Shown here: one piece after another, positions 51,608 to 60,401 of the stretch | Layout of the letters: every line of letters begins with the position of its first letter | Numbering within the stretch: position 1 is the stretch's first letter | Assembly (NCBI GenBank): GCA_027306915.1 | Contig: DAHUYW010000006.1 | Location: forward strand, 1-64,000 | Direction of reading: 5' to 3' | DNA length: 64,000 nucleotides | From: Spirochaetales bacterium | Lineage (GTDB): Bacteria; Spirochaetota; Spirochaetia; DAHUYW01 | Program-made: the position numbers and the translations under genes | The notes under the pieces: model-generated | Told to the model about the DNA's origin: nothing | Seen by the model: only the letters and a program-made list of their open reading frames with translations | Database searches by the model: none

Positions 51608-54469
51608 TTAGTGGATTCGCGCCAGGAGCTCCGCCGGCTCGGCCGCCGGTTGGGCTCCCGGCGGCAGAAGAATGAACTCAACTCGCCGGTTCTGCCAGCG
51701 GATCGCCTCATTCAGCGGATCAACGAGCGGATTCATGCCGCCCCAGAAACGGGCAATTACCCGCGCCGGATTGACGCCAAGGTTGACGAGGGCCGTGCGC
51801 ACGATATCGGCCCGGTTCTTCGAGAGCGGGACGATGATGTTCTCCTGGCTGTTGTAAGCTCGATCGGTCGGTTTGTAGATCTCCATCGAGTATCCGTCGG
51901 TTTCCAGCCGGTAGTCCGGGAAATCCTTCATCACCCCGGCAACCTGCCGGAGAATGGCGTTGTTCTCCCGTCCCTGCTCCGCGCTGCGCGAAGCGAGACC
52001 GTAGCGATAGGGTCCGAAGAGGACGTTGGGGACCAGCATCTGAATCTTTCCGTCCGCGCGGAGCTTTCCTATCACGTCGACGGGGATCTTGATCGTAGCC
52101 ATTGCCTGATTGTAGTAGGGATCGGTCACTGCAAACTTCACCGTGTAGCCGACCCGCGAGATCGACGCAGGAGCCGGACCCGGCAGAACACCCTGCCACG
52201 TTCCCGTCTGGGAGGGATCCCCGTCGCCCGTAAGGGTCTTCACGGTTGCGCCGGAGGGGTCGATGAGCTCGCCTCTCCAGTGCGCGATCGGGGCGATCGC
52301 GTCGGAGGCATGAATGGACAGCTGCGCCGTACCGCTCAATCCCTCGGTCGTCTCAACGAAGGCACCCGCCTTCACGCTGAGGGTGAGCTGGGGCGGCGTC
52401 TGATCGAGAACGAAGGGATTGGAAGCAGCTTGGCTGTTCAGTCCCAGGGTATAGCTCGCTGTGAGCCGCAAGGAGTAGGTGCCGTTCGGTGCGATAACGT
52501 TCTGCCCGCCCTGCTGGCCAACCACACCGTTCCACCGGAACTGCGCCGGGAGAGCTCCCGTTCCGGGGTAGTCCGCGACGGTTTTTCCCGTCGAATCGAC
52601 GACTGCGATGTCCCACTTCGAGGCCGGTATCGGCACATTCGGCGTGATCGTCGCAACCAGGGTGTCGTTCCCGTCTATCCCCTTCGGCGAGAAGCCGCCC
52701 GGAACCTGGATCGCAATCGAAACCGGTCGGGTGAGAAGGGTGATTGCAACAGGGTTCGGCTTCACCTGGTTTCCGGCATCGTCCGTGAAGGTGAGACTAA
52801 GGTTATAGACCCCGTCCGGTGCCGACATCACCTGCGAGTTGCTCTTGTCGAGGGTCACCCTGTCGATCGTCATGGGTTCAGTCGTCGAAAGGAGGGTCTG
52901 GCCCTGACTGTCGCTTATCGATCCCGTCCAGATGACCGGCTTGTCGGAGGTGAAGCTGATTACCTCGGTATTGTTCGAATCGCCGCTCGTCGGAGTGAAA
53001 AGCGGCGCGCTTACCGAGACCGCCACCTTTGGCGGCGTGGTGTCGACGGCAAACTGGGCGCTCGCGGAGGCAGACAGGCCGTCAGCCGTCGTCACCGTGT
53101 ATTTTGCGAAGTACTTCCCGTTCGGAATGACCGACCCGGTATCGCTTTTCCCGTCGTAGACGAGCTGGGCCGGCGGCATTCCTTGCGCCTTCACCTCTCT
53201 CACGATGTTCCCGGAGGAGTCATAGACCGCGACATCCCACGACGCCACCGGAACGTCCTGAGCGATGGTCTCGGAAAGCGTGGCCGTGGTGGTCGGCTTC
53301 GCGCTGTCTGCGGTCGGGGCGAAGAGGGCGTTGCTCAAGGCGATGCCGACCTGCGGACGAGTTGTGTTGAGAACCGCGGAAGCGCTCCCTAGACCCGTCG
53401 CTCCGTTCTGGAAGAGCGAAACGAAGTTGAAGGAGTAGGAGCCGCTCGGGAGGGTGCTCCCCGACGTGTCCTTACCATCGAAGCTGACAGTCGCCGGGAA
53501 GGGCCCTTCGCCGCTATAGTCGCGAACGGTTGTGCCGCCCGCGTTGGAGACGGAGAGGTCCCACGAGACTACCGGCTGTGAGGCTGTCGTCGAGAGGCTT
53601 ATCGTGGTCGTAGGCTTGGGACCGTTTGGAGAGAAGTAGGGGTCGCTCACCGAAACCGACACCGGCGCCTTCTCGGTGCTTAGGGTGATGTCGGAAAGCG
53701 TGTAGTCCTGGGACTTGTTGCCTGCGGGGTCGGTGCTCGAAACATGGTAGCTGTAGGTGCCGTCGGGAACCGCCGCACCGGAGTCGTCCTTGCCGTCCCA
53801 GGCAAAGCTCTGCGGCGCCGAGTCCTTCCATGTGTAGGTTCGCACCGGCTGGCCTTCGCTATTGTCAAAGACTCCCGTCCACAGCGGCTCGGTCGTACCG
53901 TTGGTTTGATCGACTTGCAGGGCGGAAAACTTCCCCGTCACCGTCGGGTTGAAGATCACCCCGTTCGGGGCGCTCAAGGTCAATACCGGTGGTTTCGTGA
54001 GGACGACGAAGTCGCCCACCTTTGTCTCCTGCTTGTGGCCGCTTGAGTCCTCCACGACGAGGCTTGCCTTGTAGGTCCCGTCGGGAACCACCTGCCCGCT
54101 CGTGTTCTTTCCGTCCCAGGTGATCGACCTCGTCAGCGTAAACTGCTTGTAGCCCATGAAGAGCGCGCCAAGCCATCCCACATCGGACTTCTCGCTCTCG
54201 GTTACGTCCTTGACGACTGTGCCGTTCTGGTCCTCAATGCCGAGCGTGTAATGCGGGATGTAACCCTTGTTGCTCTTGACCGCGAGCGTGACCGTGAAAT
54301 TCAAGGTTGCATGGTTGCTCGGTCCAGAGCTCAAGGGGTTGAAATACAGGGGGCCGGAGGTTTGCACCTGCACCTGCGGCACTTCCTTGTTGCCCGCCGC
54401 AAAGAGCGGCGCGAGCACCCCTACCACCAGTAAACCAGTAAGAATCAACGACTTTCTCATGGTACGCAT
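51608..54469 (-). CDS. Large secreted protein with FlgD-like Ig repeats and OmpA-like C terminus
   Basis: From ATG 54469 (GGAGG five nt before) the protein has 953 residues. A signal peptide ends LFAAGNKE. About six repeats of a FlgD-type Ig motif follow, each with a core like WDGKxxSGxxVPDGTY (seen as WDGKNTSGQVVPDGTY, WDGKDDSGAAVPDGTY, FDGKDTSGSTLPSGSY, YDGKSDTGSVIPNGKY and two weaker ones). The last 130 residues form an OmpA-like domain (SKNRADIVRTALVNLGV then NRRVEFILLP). It probably spans the periplasm, tied to peptidoglycan by the C terminus. It has its own promoter. Confidence 0.8.
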   Translation of the reverse strand: MRTMRKSLILTGLLVVGVLAPLFAAGNKEVPQVQVQTSGPLYFNPLSSGPSNHATLNFTVTLAVKSNKGYIPHYTLGIEDQNGTVVKDVTESEKSDVGWLGALFMGYKQFTLTRSITWDGKNTSGQVVPDGTYKASLVVEDSSGHKQETKVGDFVVLTKPPVLTLSAPNGVIFNPTVTGKFSALQVDQTNGTTEPLWTGVFDNSEGQPVRTYTWKDSAPQSFAWDGKDDSGAAVPDGTYSYHVSSTDPAGNKSQDYTLSDITLSTEKAPVSVSVSDPYFSPNGPKPTTTISLSTTASQPVVSWDLSVSNAGGTTVRDYSGEGPFPATVSFDGKDTSGSTLPSGSYSFNFVSLFQNGATGLGSASAVLNTTRPQVGIALSNALFAPTADSAKPTTTATLSETIAQDVPVASWDVAVYDSSGNIVREVKAQGMPPAQLVYDGKSDTGSVIPNGKYFAKYTVTTADGLSASASAQFAVDTTPPKVAVSVSAPLFTPTSGDSNNTEVISFTSDKPVIWTGSISDSQGQTLLSTTEPMTIDRVTLDKSNSQVMSAPDGVYNLSLTFTDDAGNQVKPNPVAITLLTRPVSIAIQVPGGFSPKGIDGNDTLVATITPNVPIPASKWDIAVVDSTGKTVADYPGTGALPAQFRWNGVVGQQGGQNVIAPNGTYSLRLTASYTLGLNSQAASNPFVLDQTPPQLTLSVKAGAFVETTEGLSGTAQLSIHASDAIAPIAHWRGELIDPSGATVKTLTGDGDPSQTGTWQGVLPGPAPASISRVGYTVKFAVTDPYYNQAMATIKIPVDVIGKLRADGKIQMLVPNVLFGPYRYGLASRSAEQGRENNAILRQVAGVMKDFPDYRLETDGYSMEIYKPTDRAYNSQENIIVPLSKNRADIVRTALVNLGVNPARVIARFWGGMNPLVDPLNEAIRWQNRRVEFILLPPGAQPAAEPAELLARIH

Positions 54470-54499
54470 CGTGGCCTCCGGACGAGAATCTGCCAAAAA

Positions 54500-54528
54500 A
54501 GTATAGCCTCCCGACGACTCTACATCAA
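54500..54528 (-). promoter_or_regulatory. Promoter of the FlgD-Ig/OmpA gene
   Basis: On the minus strand TTGATG (54523-54528) and TATACT (54500-54505) are exactly 17 nt apart, followed by the GGAGG site and ATG 54469. Confidence 0.6.
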
Positions 54529-54588
54529 TTGGCTAATGGGAAAACTGCGGACGCATTACGAAAAAAGAGGCACCGCGTTCGCGAAAGG

Positions 54589-55776
54589 TTACAGAAGCGC
54601 TGCAAAGGAGCTGCCCTTCTGGAGCCCGCCGACCTGAAAGAGGTCCGCGAGCGTCCGCGCGGCGTCGAAGTAGCCCTGCCGGACTCCGAGGCTCCTACCG
54701 GGCCTTCCCGCCCTGTACGCCAGGATAGGGACATGCTCACGGGTGTGGTCGCTTCCCTTGAAGGTGGGATCGCAGCCGTGGTCCGCGGTGACGAGGAGAA
54801 GGTCACCGTTTGGGAGGAGGGGCAGCATCCTCCGAATGCCCGCATCTACGCCGGACACCGCGTCGAAGTAGCCCTGCACGTCCCGCCGGTGCCCGTAGAC
54901 CATGTCGGTGTCAACAAGGTTGACGAAGATGAGCTCGCCGCGGGCGGCGGAGGGCTTTCGAAGCAGCTCGATCGTCCGCTCGAGGCAGGCGGGATTGCCC
55001 TTGTCGTGATGGCTCTCGACGATGCCCTGCTCGTTGAAGATGTCGCCGATCTTGCCGACACCGATCGTTTGGACGCCAGCCCCGGCGAGATGATCGAGGA
55101 GGCTTTTCTCGGGGAGGGCGATGCTGAAATCCCTCCGCCCCGAGCTGCGCGTGAAGGCGCCCGGTCTCCCGATAAAGGGTCGGGCGATGACGCGGCCGAC
55201 CTGGTAGGGATCGCACAGCCGTCGAGCTATCTCGCACATCCGATACAGCTCGCTCAAGGCGATCACCTCCTCGTGAGCCGCGATCTGAAAGACCGAGTCG
55301 CTCGAGGTGTAGACGATTGGTAAGCCCGTGCGCAGATGCTCGGAGCCGAACTCCTCAATGATAACCGTCCCGGAGGCGGCTTTGTCGCCGAGGACCCCGC
55401 GCCCGATCTCACGCTCGAAGGCTGCGATAAGCTCCGGAGGAAAGGAGGGAGGGCCGGACGGAAAGGTGTGGAAAGGCTTCACCAGCTGGATGCCTGCAAG
55501 CTCCCAGTGACCGGTGGTGGTATCCTTGCCGGGCGAGCGCTCGACCATGACCCCGTAGCTTGCGGCAGGACGCTCGACCGCACCGCAGCCGGGCAGCTCG
55601 TTTCCGAGGAGGAGGGAGGCGTTTCCAAGACCAAGGGCCGCAAGCGTCGGCCATTTCTCTCCGGCAATCCGCTCGCAGATGTGGAGCGCGGTGTTGGCGC
55701 CCGTGTCGCCATAGGCGGCGGCATCCGGGGCTTCGCCGATTCCGAAGCTGTCGATGACGAGAATGGTCGCACGCAC
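54589..55776 (-). CDS. deoB: Phosphopentomutase
   Basis: A 395-residue alkaline-phosphatase-superfamily enzyme starting at GTG 55776 (ribosome-binding site AGAGG). The nucleophile Thr is in DTTTGHWE (about residue 86), with metal-binding motifs VIDSFGIGEAPD, DTDMVYGHRRD and VTADHGCDPTFKGSDHTREH. It interconverts deoxyribose-1-phosphate (from nucleoside phosphorolysis) and deoxyribose-5-phosphate, the substrate of DeoC. It is the last gene of the microcompartment operon, 131 nt after deoC, and has no encapsulation peptide. Confidence 0.95.
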   Translation of the reverse strand: MRATILVIDSFGIGEAPDAAAYGDTGANTALHICERIAGEKWPTLAALGLGNASLLLGNELPGCGAVERPAASYGVMVERSPGKDTTTGHWELAGIQLVKPFHTFPSGPPSFPPELIAAFEREIGRGVLGDKAASGTVIIEEFGSEHLRTGLPIVYTSSDSVFQIAAHEEVIALSELYRMCEIARRLCDPYQVGRVIARPFIGRPGAFTRSSGRRDFSIALPEKSLLDHLAGAGVQTIGVGKIGDIFNEQGIVESHHDKGNPACLERTIELLRKPSAARGELIFVNLVDTDMVYGHRRDVQGYFDAVSGVDAGIRRMLPLLPNGDLLLVTADHGCDPTFKGSDHTREHVPILAYRAGRPGRSLGVRQGYFDAARTLADLFQVGGLQKGSSFAALL

Positions 55777-55907
55777 CTTTTTACCTCTGCCGCCACTTCA
55801 CCAGCTTCGTCCCCTTTTGTAAAGACCGCTGCCGGCAACCGAGGCAGACAGAGCGGCTGCGGCGGCCGGAGAGACGTCAAGCTCCGCGAACCCGTTCCCG
55901 AAGCCGG

Positions 55908-56720
55908 CTAGTATCCCCCTTGAACGGTTTCTCCGGAGACGATCTTGACGCCGGCGCTGGTTCCGAGCCGGGTGGCCCCGGCCTCGATCATTTCGACTGC
56001 GTCGGCGAAGCTGCGCACCCCTCCGGCAGCCTTTACCCCCATCTTCGGCCCGACGGTCCGTCGCATGAGGGCGACGTCGCGCACCGTCGCGCCGTGGGTC
56101 GAGAAGCCGGTCGAGGTCTTCACGAAGTCCGCCCCCGCCTTCTTTGCTATCTCGCAGGCTAGGATCTTCTCCTCGTCGGTGAGGAGCGCGTTCTCGAGTA
56201 TGACCTTGAGCAGCACGCCTCCGGTGCAGGCGCGGCGCACCCAGAGGATGTCGTCTTCCACCACCTTGAGATTGCGCGAGCGCATGGCGCCGATATTCAT
56301 GACCATGTCGATCTCGCGGGCCCCGTCGTCGATCGCCTGGCGGGCTTCGAAGTTCTTCTGCCGTCCCGCCATCGCCCCGAGCGGAAAGCCAACCACAGCC
56401 GCGACCTTGACCCCGCTTCCCGCAAGGCGCCGCGCACAATGCGCAACCCACCCTCCGTTCACGCACACCGAGAAGAACCGGTACTTGACCGCTTCGTCGC
56501 AGAGCTGGTCGATCTGCGCCTCGGTTGCATCCGCCTTCAGCAGGGTGTGGTCGATGTAGGGAGGAAGATCGGAGGGGGTGAGGACCTTTCGCGCGATGGG
56601 CCGCACGCCTGCCTGGTCACCGGCGCCCGCCGCCGCCTCGCGCGAGACGCTCTTCGCCTGCGCCGCAAGGCTTGCCACCACCTCTTTCGTGATCCGCTCA
56701 ATCAGCTCCTTGTCTGCCAT
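55908..56720 (-). CDS. deoC: Deoxyribose-phosphate aldolase with N-terminal encapsulation-type helix
   Basis: A 270-residue class I aldolase. Schiff-base Lys201 is in FVKTSTGFS, the second Lys230 in [10 protein letters not shown], and Asp138 in EIDMVMNIG. The fold begins near residue 55 ([12 protein letters not shown]), so some 45 residues are extra. The first 21 ([20 protein letters not shown]) form an amphipathic helix followed by an Ala/Gly-rich linker, the pattern of microcompartment targeting peptides. It splits deoxyribose-5-phosphate to glyceraldehyde-3-phosphate and acetaldehyde. It abuts rpiB. Confidence 0.95.
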   Translation of the reverse strand: MADKELIERITKEVVASLAAQAKSVSREAAAGAGDQAGVRPIARKVLTPSDLPPYIDHTLLKADATEAQIDQLCDEAVKYRFFSVCVNGGWVAHCARRLAGSGVKVAAVVGFPLGAMAGRQKNFEARQAIDDGAREIDMVMNIGAMRSRNLKVVEDDILWVRRACTGGVLLKVILENALLTDEEKILACEIAKKAGADFVKTSTGFSTHGATVRDVALMRRTVGPKMGVKAAGGVRSFADAVEMIEAGATRLGTSAGVKIVSGETVQGGY

Positions 56721-57200
56721 CTATTGTCTCTCCACAGCCATCATCTTGTTTATGCGATTCCAGTGGCGTCCTCCCTCGAATCGCGTCGCGAGCCACACAC
56801 GGGCCATCTCGCATAACGCGTCGGGTGAATGGAGGGGACCACCCAGCGTGAGCACGTTCGCGTTGTTGTGCGCGCGCGAGTTTTTCACAGTCGCGAGGTC
56901 GTAGCAGAGGGCCGCCCGGATACCCCTTACCTTGTTGCAGACCATGCTCGAGCCGATCCCGGCGCCGTCGATCATGATGCCCCGGTCGCAGGCTTCGGAA
57001 GCGACCTTTCGCGCAACGAGAACTGCGATGTCCGGATAATCGACGCTCTCCTTTCCGTGGGTGCCGACGTCCTGTACGGCGTACCCGAGTACCTCGAGGT
57101 ACCTCTTCAGAAGCTCCTTCGCCTCGAAGCCCCCGTGGTCGGAACCGATAGCCACCGTCCGTACGTTGTCCGACTCGTTAATATCAGCTTTCTCTTCCAT
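56721..57200 (-). CDS. rpiB: RpiB/LacAB-type sugar-phosphate isomerase of the microcompartment locus
   Basis: From ATG 57200 the product has 159 residues. The family start VAIGSDHGGFEAKELL and the HNNANVLTLGG motif are present. In E. coli RpiB the catalytic base is a Cys in the VCGTGIG loop; here the loop reads IDGAGIGSSMVCNK, with Asp in that position and a Cys eight residues later. Members in microcompartment loci share this kind of change as far as I recall. The reaction could be pentose-phosphate isomerisation or something related. It lies 5 nt after a shell gene. Confidence 0.85.
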   Translation of the reverse strand: MEEKADINESDNVRTVAIGSDHGGFEAKELLKRYLEVLGYAVQDVGTHGKESVDYPDIAVLVARKVASEACDRGIMIDGAGIGSSMVCNKVRGIRAALCYDLATVKNSRAHNNANVLTLGGPLHSPDALCEMARVWLATRFEGGRHWNRINKMMAVERQ

Positions 57201-57205
57201 GATTC

Positions 57206-57496
57206 CTATTCCTGACCCGCGCGCGGCCACTCCACCACGACCTGGTCGACTATCCCGACGATCATGGTGCGGATCGGGGCCATCTTGTCGCCGAGAATCG
57301 TCCGCGCGGAATTGCCCTCGTCGCAGACGAGGACGGTGTCGCCCACTCCCGCCTGAACCGTGTCGAGCGCAACGATCCGCGATCCCCGCGCCGCGCCGCG
57401 CGGGTCGACCGGCTGCACGATCATGAGCTTATGTCCCGCGAGCGCTCCATGCTTCTGGGTTGCGACCACGGTCCCGACGATCCGACCGAGGGTCAT
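57206..57496 (-). CDS. BMC-P pentameric shell vertex protein (EutN/CcmL family)
   Basis: A 96-residue EutN/CcmL protein. It opens MTLGRIVGTVVATQKHGALAG and ends with IVGIVDQVVVE, the two conserved ends of the fold, with VGDTVLVCDEGNSAR in between. Pentamers cap the vertices of the shell. It abuts the next BMC-P gene with no gap. It is one of four BMC-P genes in the operon. Confidence 0.93.
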   Translation of the reverse strand: MTLGRIVGTVVATQKHGALAGHKLMIVQPVDPRGAARGSRIVALDTVQAGVGDTVLVCDEGNSARTILGDKMAPIRTMIVGIVDQVVVEWPRAGQE

Positions 57497-57766
57497 CTAT
57501 TCCTCCGATTCCGCATGGTCGACGATCCCCATGATCGTCGCGTCGGAGGGATTGTACCAATTCGCGAGGGCAAGTGCCGCCTCCCTTCCCCCCTCGAAAA
57601 GAACGAGGTCCCCCGGCCCCGCCTGCACGATGTCGCATGCGACGAGAGGCCTCCCGATCGAGCGCTCCTTCTCGTCGACGGGTTGGAGCATGAGCAGCTT
57701 GATCCCCTCGAGGCCGGGATCCTTCGTCTGGCACACCACCGTTCCAATCACCCTGCCAAGCTGCAT
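57497..57766 (-). CDS. BMC-P pentameric shell vertex protein (EutN/CcmL family)
   Basis: An 89-residue paralogue opening MQLGRVIGTVVCQTKDPGLEG and ending with IMGIVDHAESEE. The central loop is altered (LFEGGREAALALANWYNPSD instead of the usual short GSSAR), suggesting a different pore or partner. It lies 10 nt downstream of the aldehyde dehydrogenase gene. Confidence 0.92.
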   Translation of the reverse strand: MQLGRVIGTVVCQTKDPGLEGIKLLMLQPVDEKERSIGRPLVACDIVQAGPGDLVLFEGGREAALALANWYNPSDATIMGIVDHAESEE

Positions 57767-57776
57767 TGCGCGGCTC

Positions 57777-59195
57777 CTACACGATCCGGAAGTAGCCGAC
57801 GAGCGAGCAGCGCCGCTCTCGGGTGAAGGTCCGCGGACGGGTGAATCCCTCGCCGGTTGGGGTCGCGATCGTAAATGAGGTGTAGCCGGCGCCCCCTTGA
57901 GCCATCCCGTTGTAGTTCGAGCCGTTCTTCACGAAGAGCGAGCAGTTCATCACCTTGGCCATCCGCGACAGGCTCTCGATGTTCTTCGAATGGATCGAGG
58001 CGGTATGGCGGAAGCCGTGCTCGCAGCGCACCGCGAAGTCGATAGCCTCGTCGACGTTCGCAAAGCGGCTGATCGGGAGCACCGGCATCAGCTGCTCGGT
58101 CCACACCAGCGGATGGAAGCGGTCCACCTCGGCAAGGAGGATCTTCGTGGAGGAGGGGATCGTGATTCCGAGCGTCTGGAGGGCGATGACCGAGGCGTTC
58201 TTCCCAACGTAGGCCTTGTTGGCTGCTCCCTCGTGGCCCTCGCGTCCCGCGTCCGCAATGATTTGGGGGGTGATCTTGTCGATCTGCTCCCGCGACAGCT
58301 CGAATGCGCCGTTTGCGATCATCGCCGCCTTCAGCCGGTCGGCGATCGAGGCGACCGCGAGGACCTCCTTCTCGTCGATGCAGATGACGTTGTTGTCCAG
58401 CCCCGCCCCCTCCACGATGTTGCGAGCCGCCCTCTCGATGTCGGCGGTCTCGTCGACCACGGCCGGCGGATTTCCGGGTCCCGCGACTATGGCCTTCTTC
58501 GGGCGCTTCATCGCCTCCCGCACGATATCGGGTCCGCCGGTCACCGTGAGGAGGGCGACCATCGGGTGGTCCATGAGCGCCTGGGCGGAGGCTATGGTCG
58601 GCTCACTCACCGTCGCAAGGACGTTGGGGGGCCCCCCCGCGCCGACGATCGCCTCGTTCAGGATGGCGACCATGAGCGCCGAGACTCCTTTCGCCTTCGG
58701 ATGGGCGTTGAAGACGACCGTGTTGCCCGCGGCGACCATTCCGATCGCATTGGAGATGATCGTCGAGGTCGGGTTCGTGCTTGGGGTGATCGCCCCGACT
58801 ACCCCGTAGGGGGCGTGTTCCGTGAGCATGAGGCCGTGGTCATCGGAGTAGGCGTCGGGCTCGAGGTCCTCCACGCCGGGAGTCTTCTCGGCTGCGAGCC
58901 GGTTCTTGAGCATCTTGTGCTCCGCGCGGCCGAGACCGGTCTCCTCCGCCGCAAGCCTCGATATTCGCTCGAGGTTGGCGATGACGGCCGTCCGCATCGC
59001 ATCGATCATCGCGGAGCGCACCGCGAGGCTCGTCTCGCGGAGCTTCGCAAAGGCGTCACTCGCGGCCGCTATCGCCGCATCGATATCTCCGAAGACTCCC
59101 GGCTGGGCTGGCTTCCCTTCGCCGGTCGGCTCGCCCTCGATGCGCCGCAAGACCTCCTCCACCACCCTGCGAACGCCCTGCTCATCGATCTCCAT
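57777..59195 (-). CDS. Acylating aldehyde dehydrogenase (PduP/EutE family) with encapsulation-type N terminus
   Basis: The ATG at 59195 lies 9 nt after GGAG and gives 472 residues; a GTG two codons upstream is too close to that site. The body resembles PduP: TPGVEDLEPDAYSDDHGLML, APYGVVGAITPSTNPT, GPGNPPAVVDETADIERA, the catalytic Cys in NNVICIDEKE, and the closing TIATPTGEGFTRPRTFTRERRC. The first 18 residues (MEIDEQGVRRVVEEVLRRI) are an amphipathic helix, then a Pro/Gly linker, as in PduP, whose N-terminal peptide targets it to the shell. It converts acetaldehyde and CoA to acetyl-CoA with NAD+. Confidence 0.94.
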   Translation of the reverse strand: MEIDEQGVRRVVEEVLRRIEGEPTGEGKPAQPGVFGDIDAAIAAASDAFAKLRETSLAVRSAMIDAMRTAVIANLERISRLAAEETGLGRAEHKMLKNRLAAEKTPGVEDLEPDAYSDDHGLMLTEHAPYGVVGAITPSTNPTSTIISNAIGMVAAGNTVVFNAHPKAKGVSALMVAILNEAIVGAGGPPNVLATVSEPTIASAQALMDHPMVALLTVTGGPDIVREAMKRPKKAIVAGPGNPPAVVDETADIERAARNIVEGAGLDNNVICIDEKEVLAVASIADRLKAAMIANGAFELSREQIDKITPQIIADAGREGHEGAANKAYVGKNASVIALQTLGITIPSSTKILLAEVDRFHPLVWTEQLMPVLPISRFANVDEAIDFAVRCEHGFRHTASIHSKNIESLSRMAKVMNCSLFVKNGSNYNGMAQGGAGYTSFTIATPTGEGFTRPRTFTRERRCSLVGYFRIV

Positions 59196-59197
59196 GC

Positions 59198-59782
59198 TCA
59201 CTCACTCCTTCCCCCGAACGAGGCCCGGTAGAAGGGCCGGATCTCGGGATGGGGCCGAGGGATGATGACTCGGCGCACGAGCCTTCCCCGCGCCGCCACG
59301 AGCGCCTCGGCTGCGGCAACCGCCGCCTCAACCTCGCCCAAGGGACCGATCACCTTGACCGAGGAACGGCCGCCCATGTGGCTGTCGACGCGAATCTCGA
59401 CGATTCGCACGTCGGCGCGCTTCGCCGCGCAGTCGCCCGCTTCGATCCCCGCAGTGATTGAGGACGCTTCGATCATGCCGAGGGCATCCCACTCCCCCTC
59501 CTCGCCCGAAGCGCCGAGGGCGGGAAGGACCTGCGGGTGGAGGTTCTGGATAAGGAGCTCGTCGACGAAGCTGTCCCGCCCGACTGCGCGACCCGCGGCA
59601 AGCGAGGCCTCGACCGAAGCGACATCGCCCGTGATAAGCGCGACGAAACGCGCCGGATTCACCGTCATTACCTCGAGGATCGTGATGGGCGCCGCCTTGA
59701 CCATTGCGTCAAGGGCCTCGATACCGCGCGCGGTGTCGCCGAACTCCTGGACCCCGAGCACCTCTACCTGTCCGCTTTCCAC
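59198..59782 (-). CDS. BMC-T tandem-domain shell protein
   Basis: A 194-residue protein starting at GTG 59782 and made of two BMC domains. The first (VEVLGVQEFGDTARGIEALDAMVKAA) has an atypical opening; the second (WDALGMIEASSITAGIEAGDCAAKRA) is closer to the standard. Such proteins form pseudo-hexameric trimers, often with gated or cofactor-bearing pores. No Cys cluster for iron-sulphur is visible, unlike PduT. It overlaps the dehydrogenase gene region by only a few nt, so expression is coupled. Confidence 0.88.
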   Translation of the reverse strand: MESGQVEVLGVQEFGDTARGIEALDAMVKAAPITILEVMTVNPARFVALITGDVASVEASLAAGRAVGRDSFVDELLIQNLHPQVLPALGASGEEGEWDALGMIEASSITAGIEAGDCAAKRADVRIVEIRVDSHMGGRSSVKVIGPLGEVEAAVAAAEALVAARGRLVRRVIIPRPHPEIRPFYRASFGGRSE

Positions 59783-59803
59783 CGCCTGCCTTCCTTGCCG
59801 TCG

Positions 59804-60091
59804 CTACTTTCGATAGACCACCGACCCCATCGTTTCCACCACATCGACGATCCCGACGATCACCGCATCGACGGGCTTCTTGTCGGTGAGCGCTGTCTGG
59901 CGCGCCGAGCTGCCCTGCGAGATGAGCACCACCTCGCCGGGGCCTACGCCCAGCGGATCGATCGCGATAAGATGCTCGGCGAGAGGCGCACCGTCGGCCG
60001 TGCACAGCTCGGTGAGGAGGTAGCGGGCGCCGGAGATCGAATCGCTGCGCCGATCGGCGACCACGGTGCCCGCGACCCGCGCAAGGATCAT
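59804..60091 (-). CDS. BMC-P pentameric shell vertex protein (EutN/CcmL family)
   Basis: A 95-residue EutN/CcmL protein: MILARVAGTVVADRRSDSISG at the start, GPGEVVLISQGSSARQ in the middle and AVIVGIVDVVE near the end. Its start overlaps the stop of the preceding BMC-P gene by 4 nt. Its YRK ending is shared with that gene (VVYRK), suggesting the two arose by duplication. Confidence 0.93.
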   Translation of the reverse strand: MILARVAGTVVADRRSDSISGARYLLTELCTADGAPLAEHLIAIDPLGVGPGEVVLISQGSSARQTALTDKKPVDAVIVGIVDVVETMGSVVYRK

Positions 60092-60393
60092 CCGGGCTCC
60101 CCCGCCTTCCGGTAGACTACCCTGTCCTTGCAGTCGATAACGTCGACTATGGCGATGATGGTCGCGTCGCTCGGCCTGCCTTCGGTGACGTTCGTCATGC
60201 GGGAGCTCGAGCCCGCGACGTAGAAGACGACCTCCCCGGGACCTGCACCCACGGCATCCATCGCCACCAGGTAGTCTCCCTTACCCTTCATGGTCTCGCA
60301 GTCGAGCTTCTCGAGGAGGAGGAACTTGATCCCCTCGATCTTGGGCTCCTTGCGCGTGGAGACGACGCTTCCGATGACCCGGGCAAGTACCAT
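60088..60393 (-). CDS. BMC-P pentameric shell vertex protein (EutN/CcmL family)
   Basis: A 101-residue paralogue: MVLARVIGSVVSTRKEPKIEG, GAGPGEVVFYVAGSSSRM, and AIVDVIDCKDRVVYRK. Start at ATG 60393; longer upstream readings run into the BMC-H gene in another frame. It is followed without a gap by the third BMC-P gene. Confidence 0.92.
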   Translation of the reverse strand: MVLARVIGSVVSTRKEPKIEGIKFLLLEKLDCETMKGKGDYLVAMDAVGAGPGEVVFYVAGSSSRMTNVTEGRPSDATIIAIVDVIDCKDRVVYRKAGEPG

Positions 60394-60401
60394 CGTCGCT
60401 C

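Noticed and set aside
51593..53392. 599-codon open frame on the plus strand
   Set aside because: Opposite the FlgD-Ig/OmpA gene, which has a signal peptide, repeats, promoter and ribosome-binding site; this frame has none.
55798..56466. 222-codon minus-strand frame covering the deoB-deoC gap
   Set aside because: It lies mostly in another frame of deoC and is Arg/Gly-rich; the part in the gap has no start codon or ribosome-binding site of its own.
57897..59231. 444-codon open frame on the plus strand
   Set aside because: Antisense shadow of the aldehyde dehydrogenase gene; composition is Arg/Asp/His-rich with no recognisable fold.
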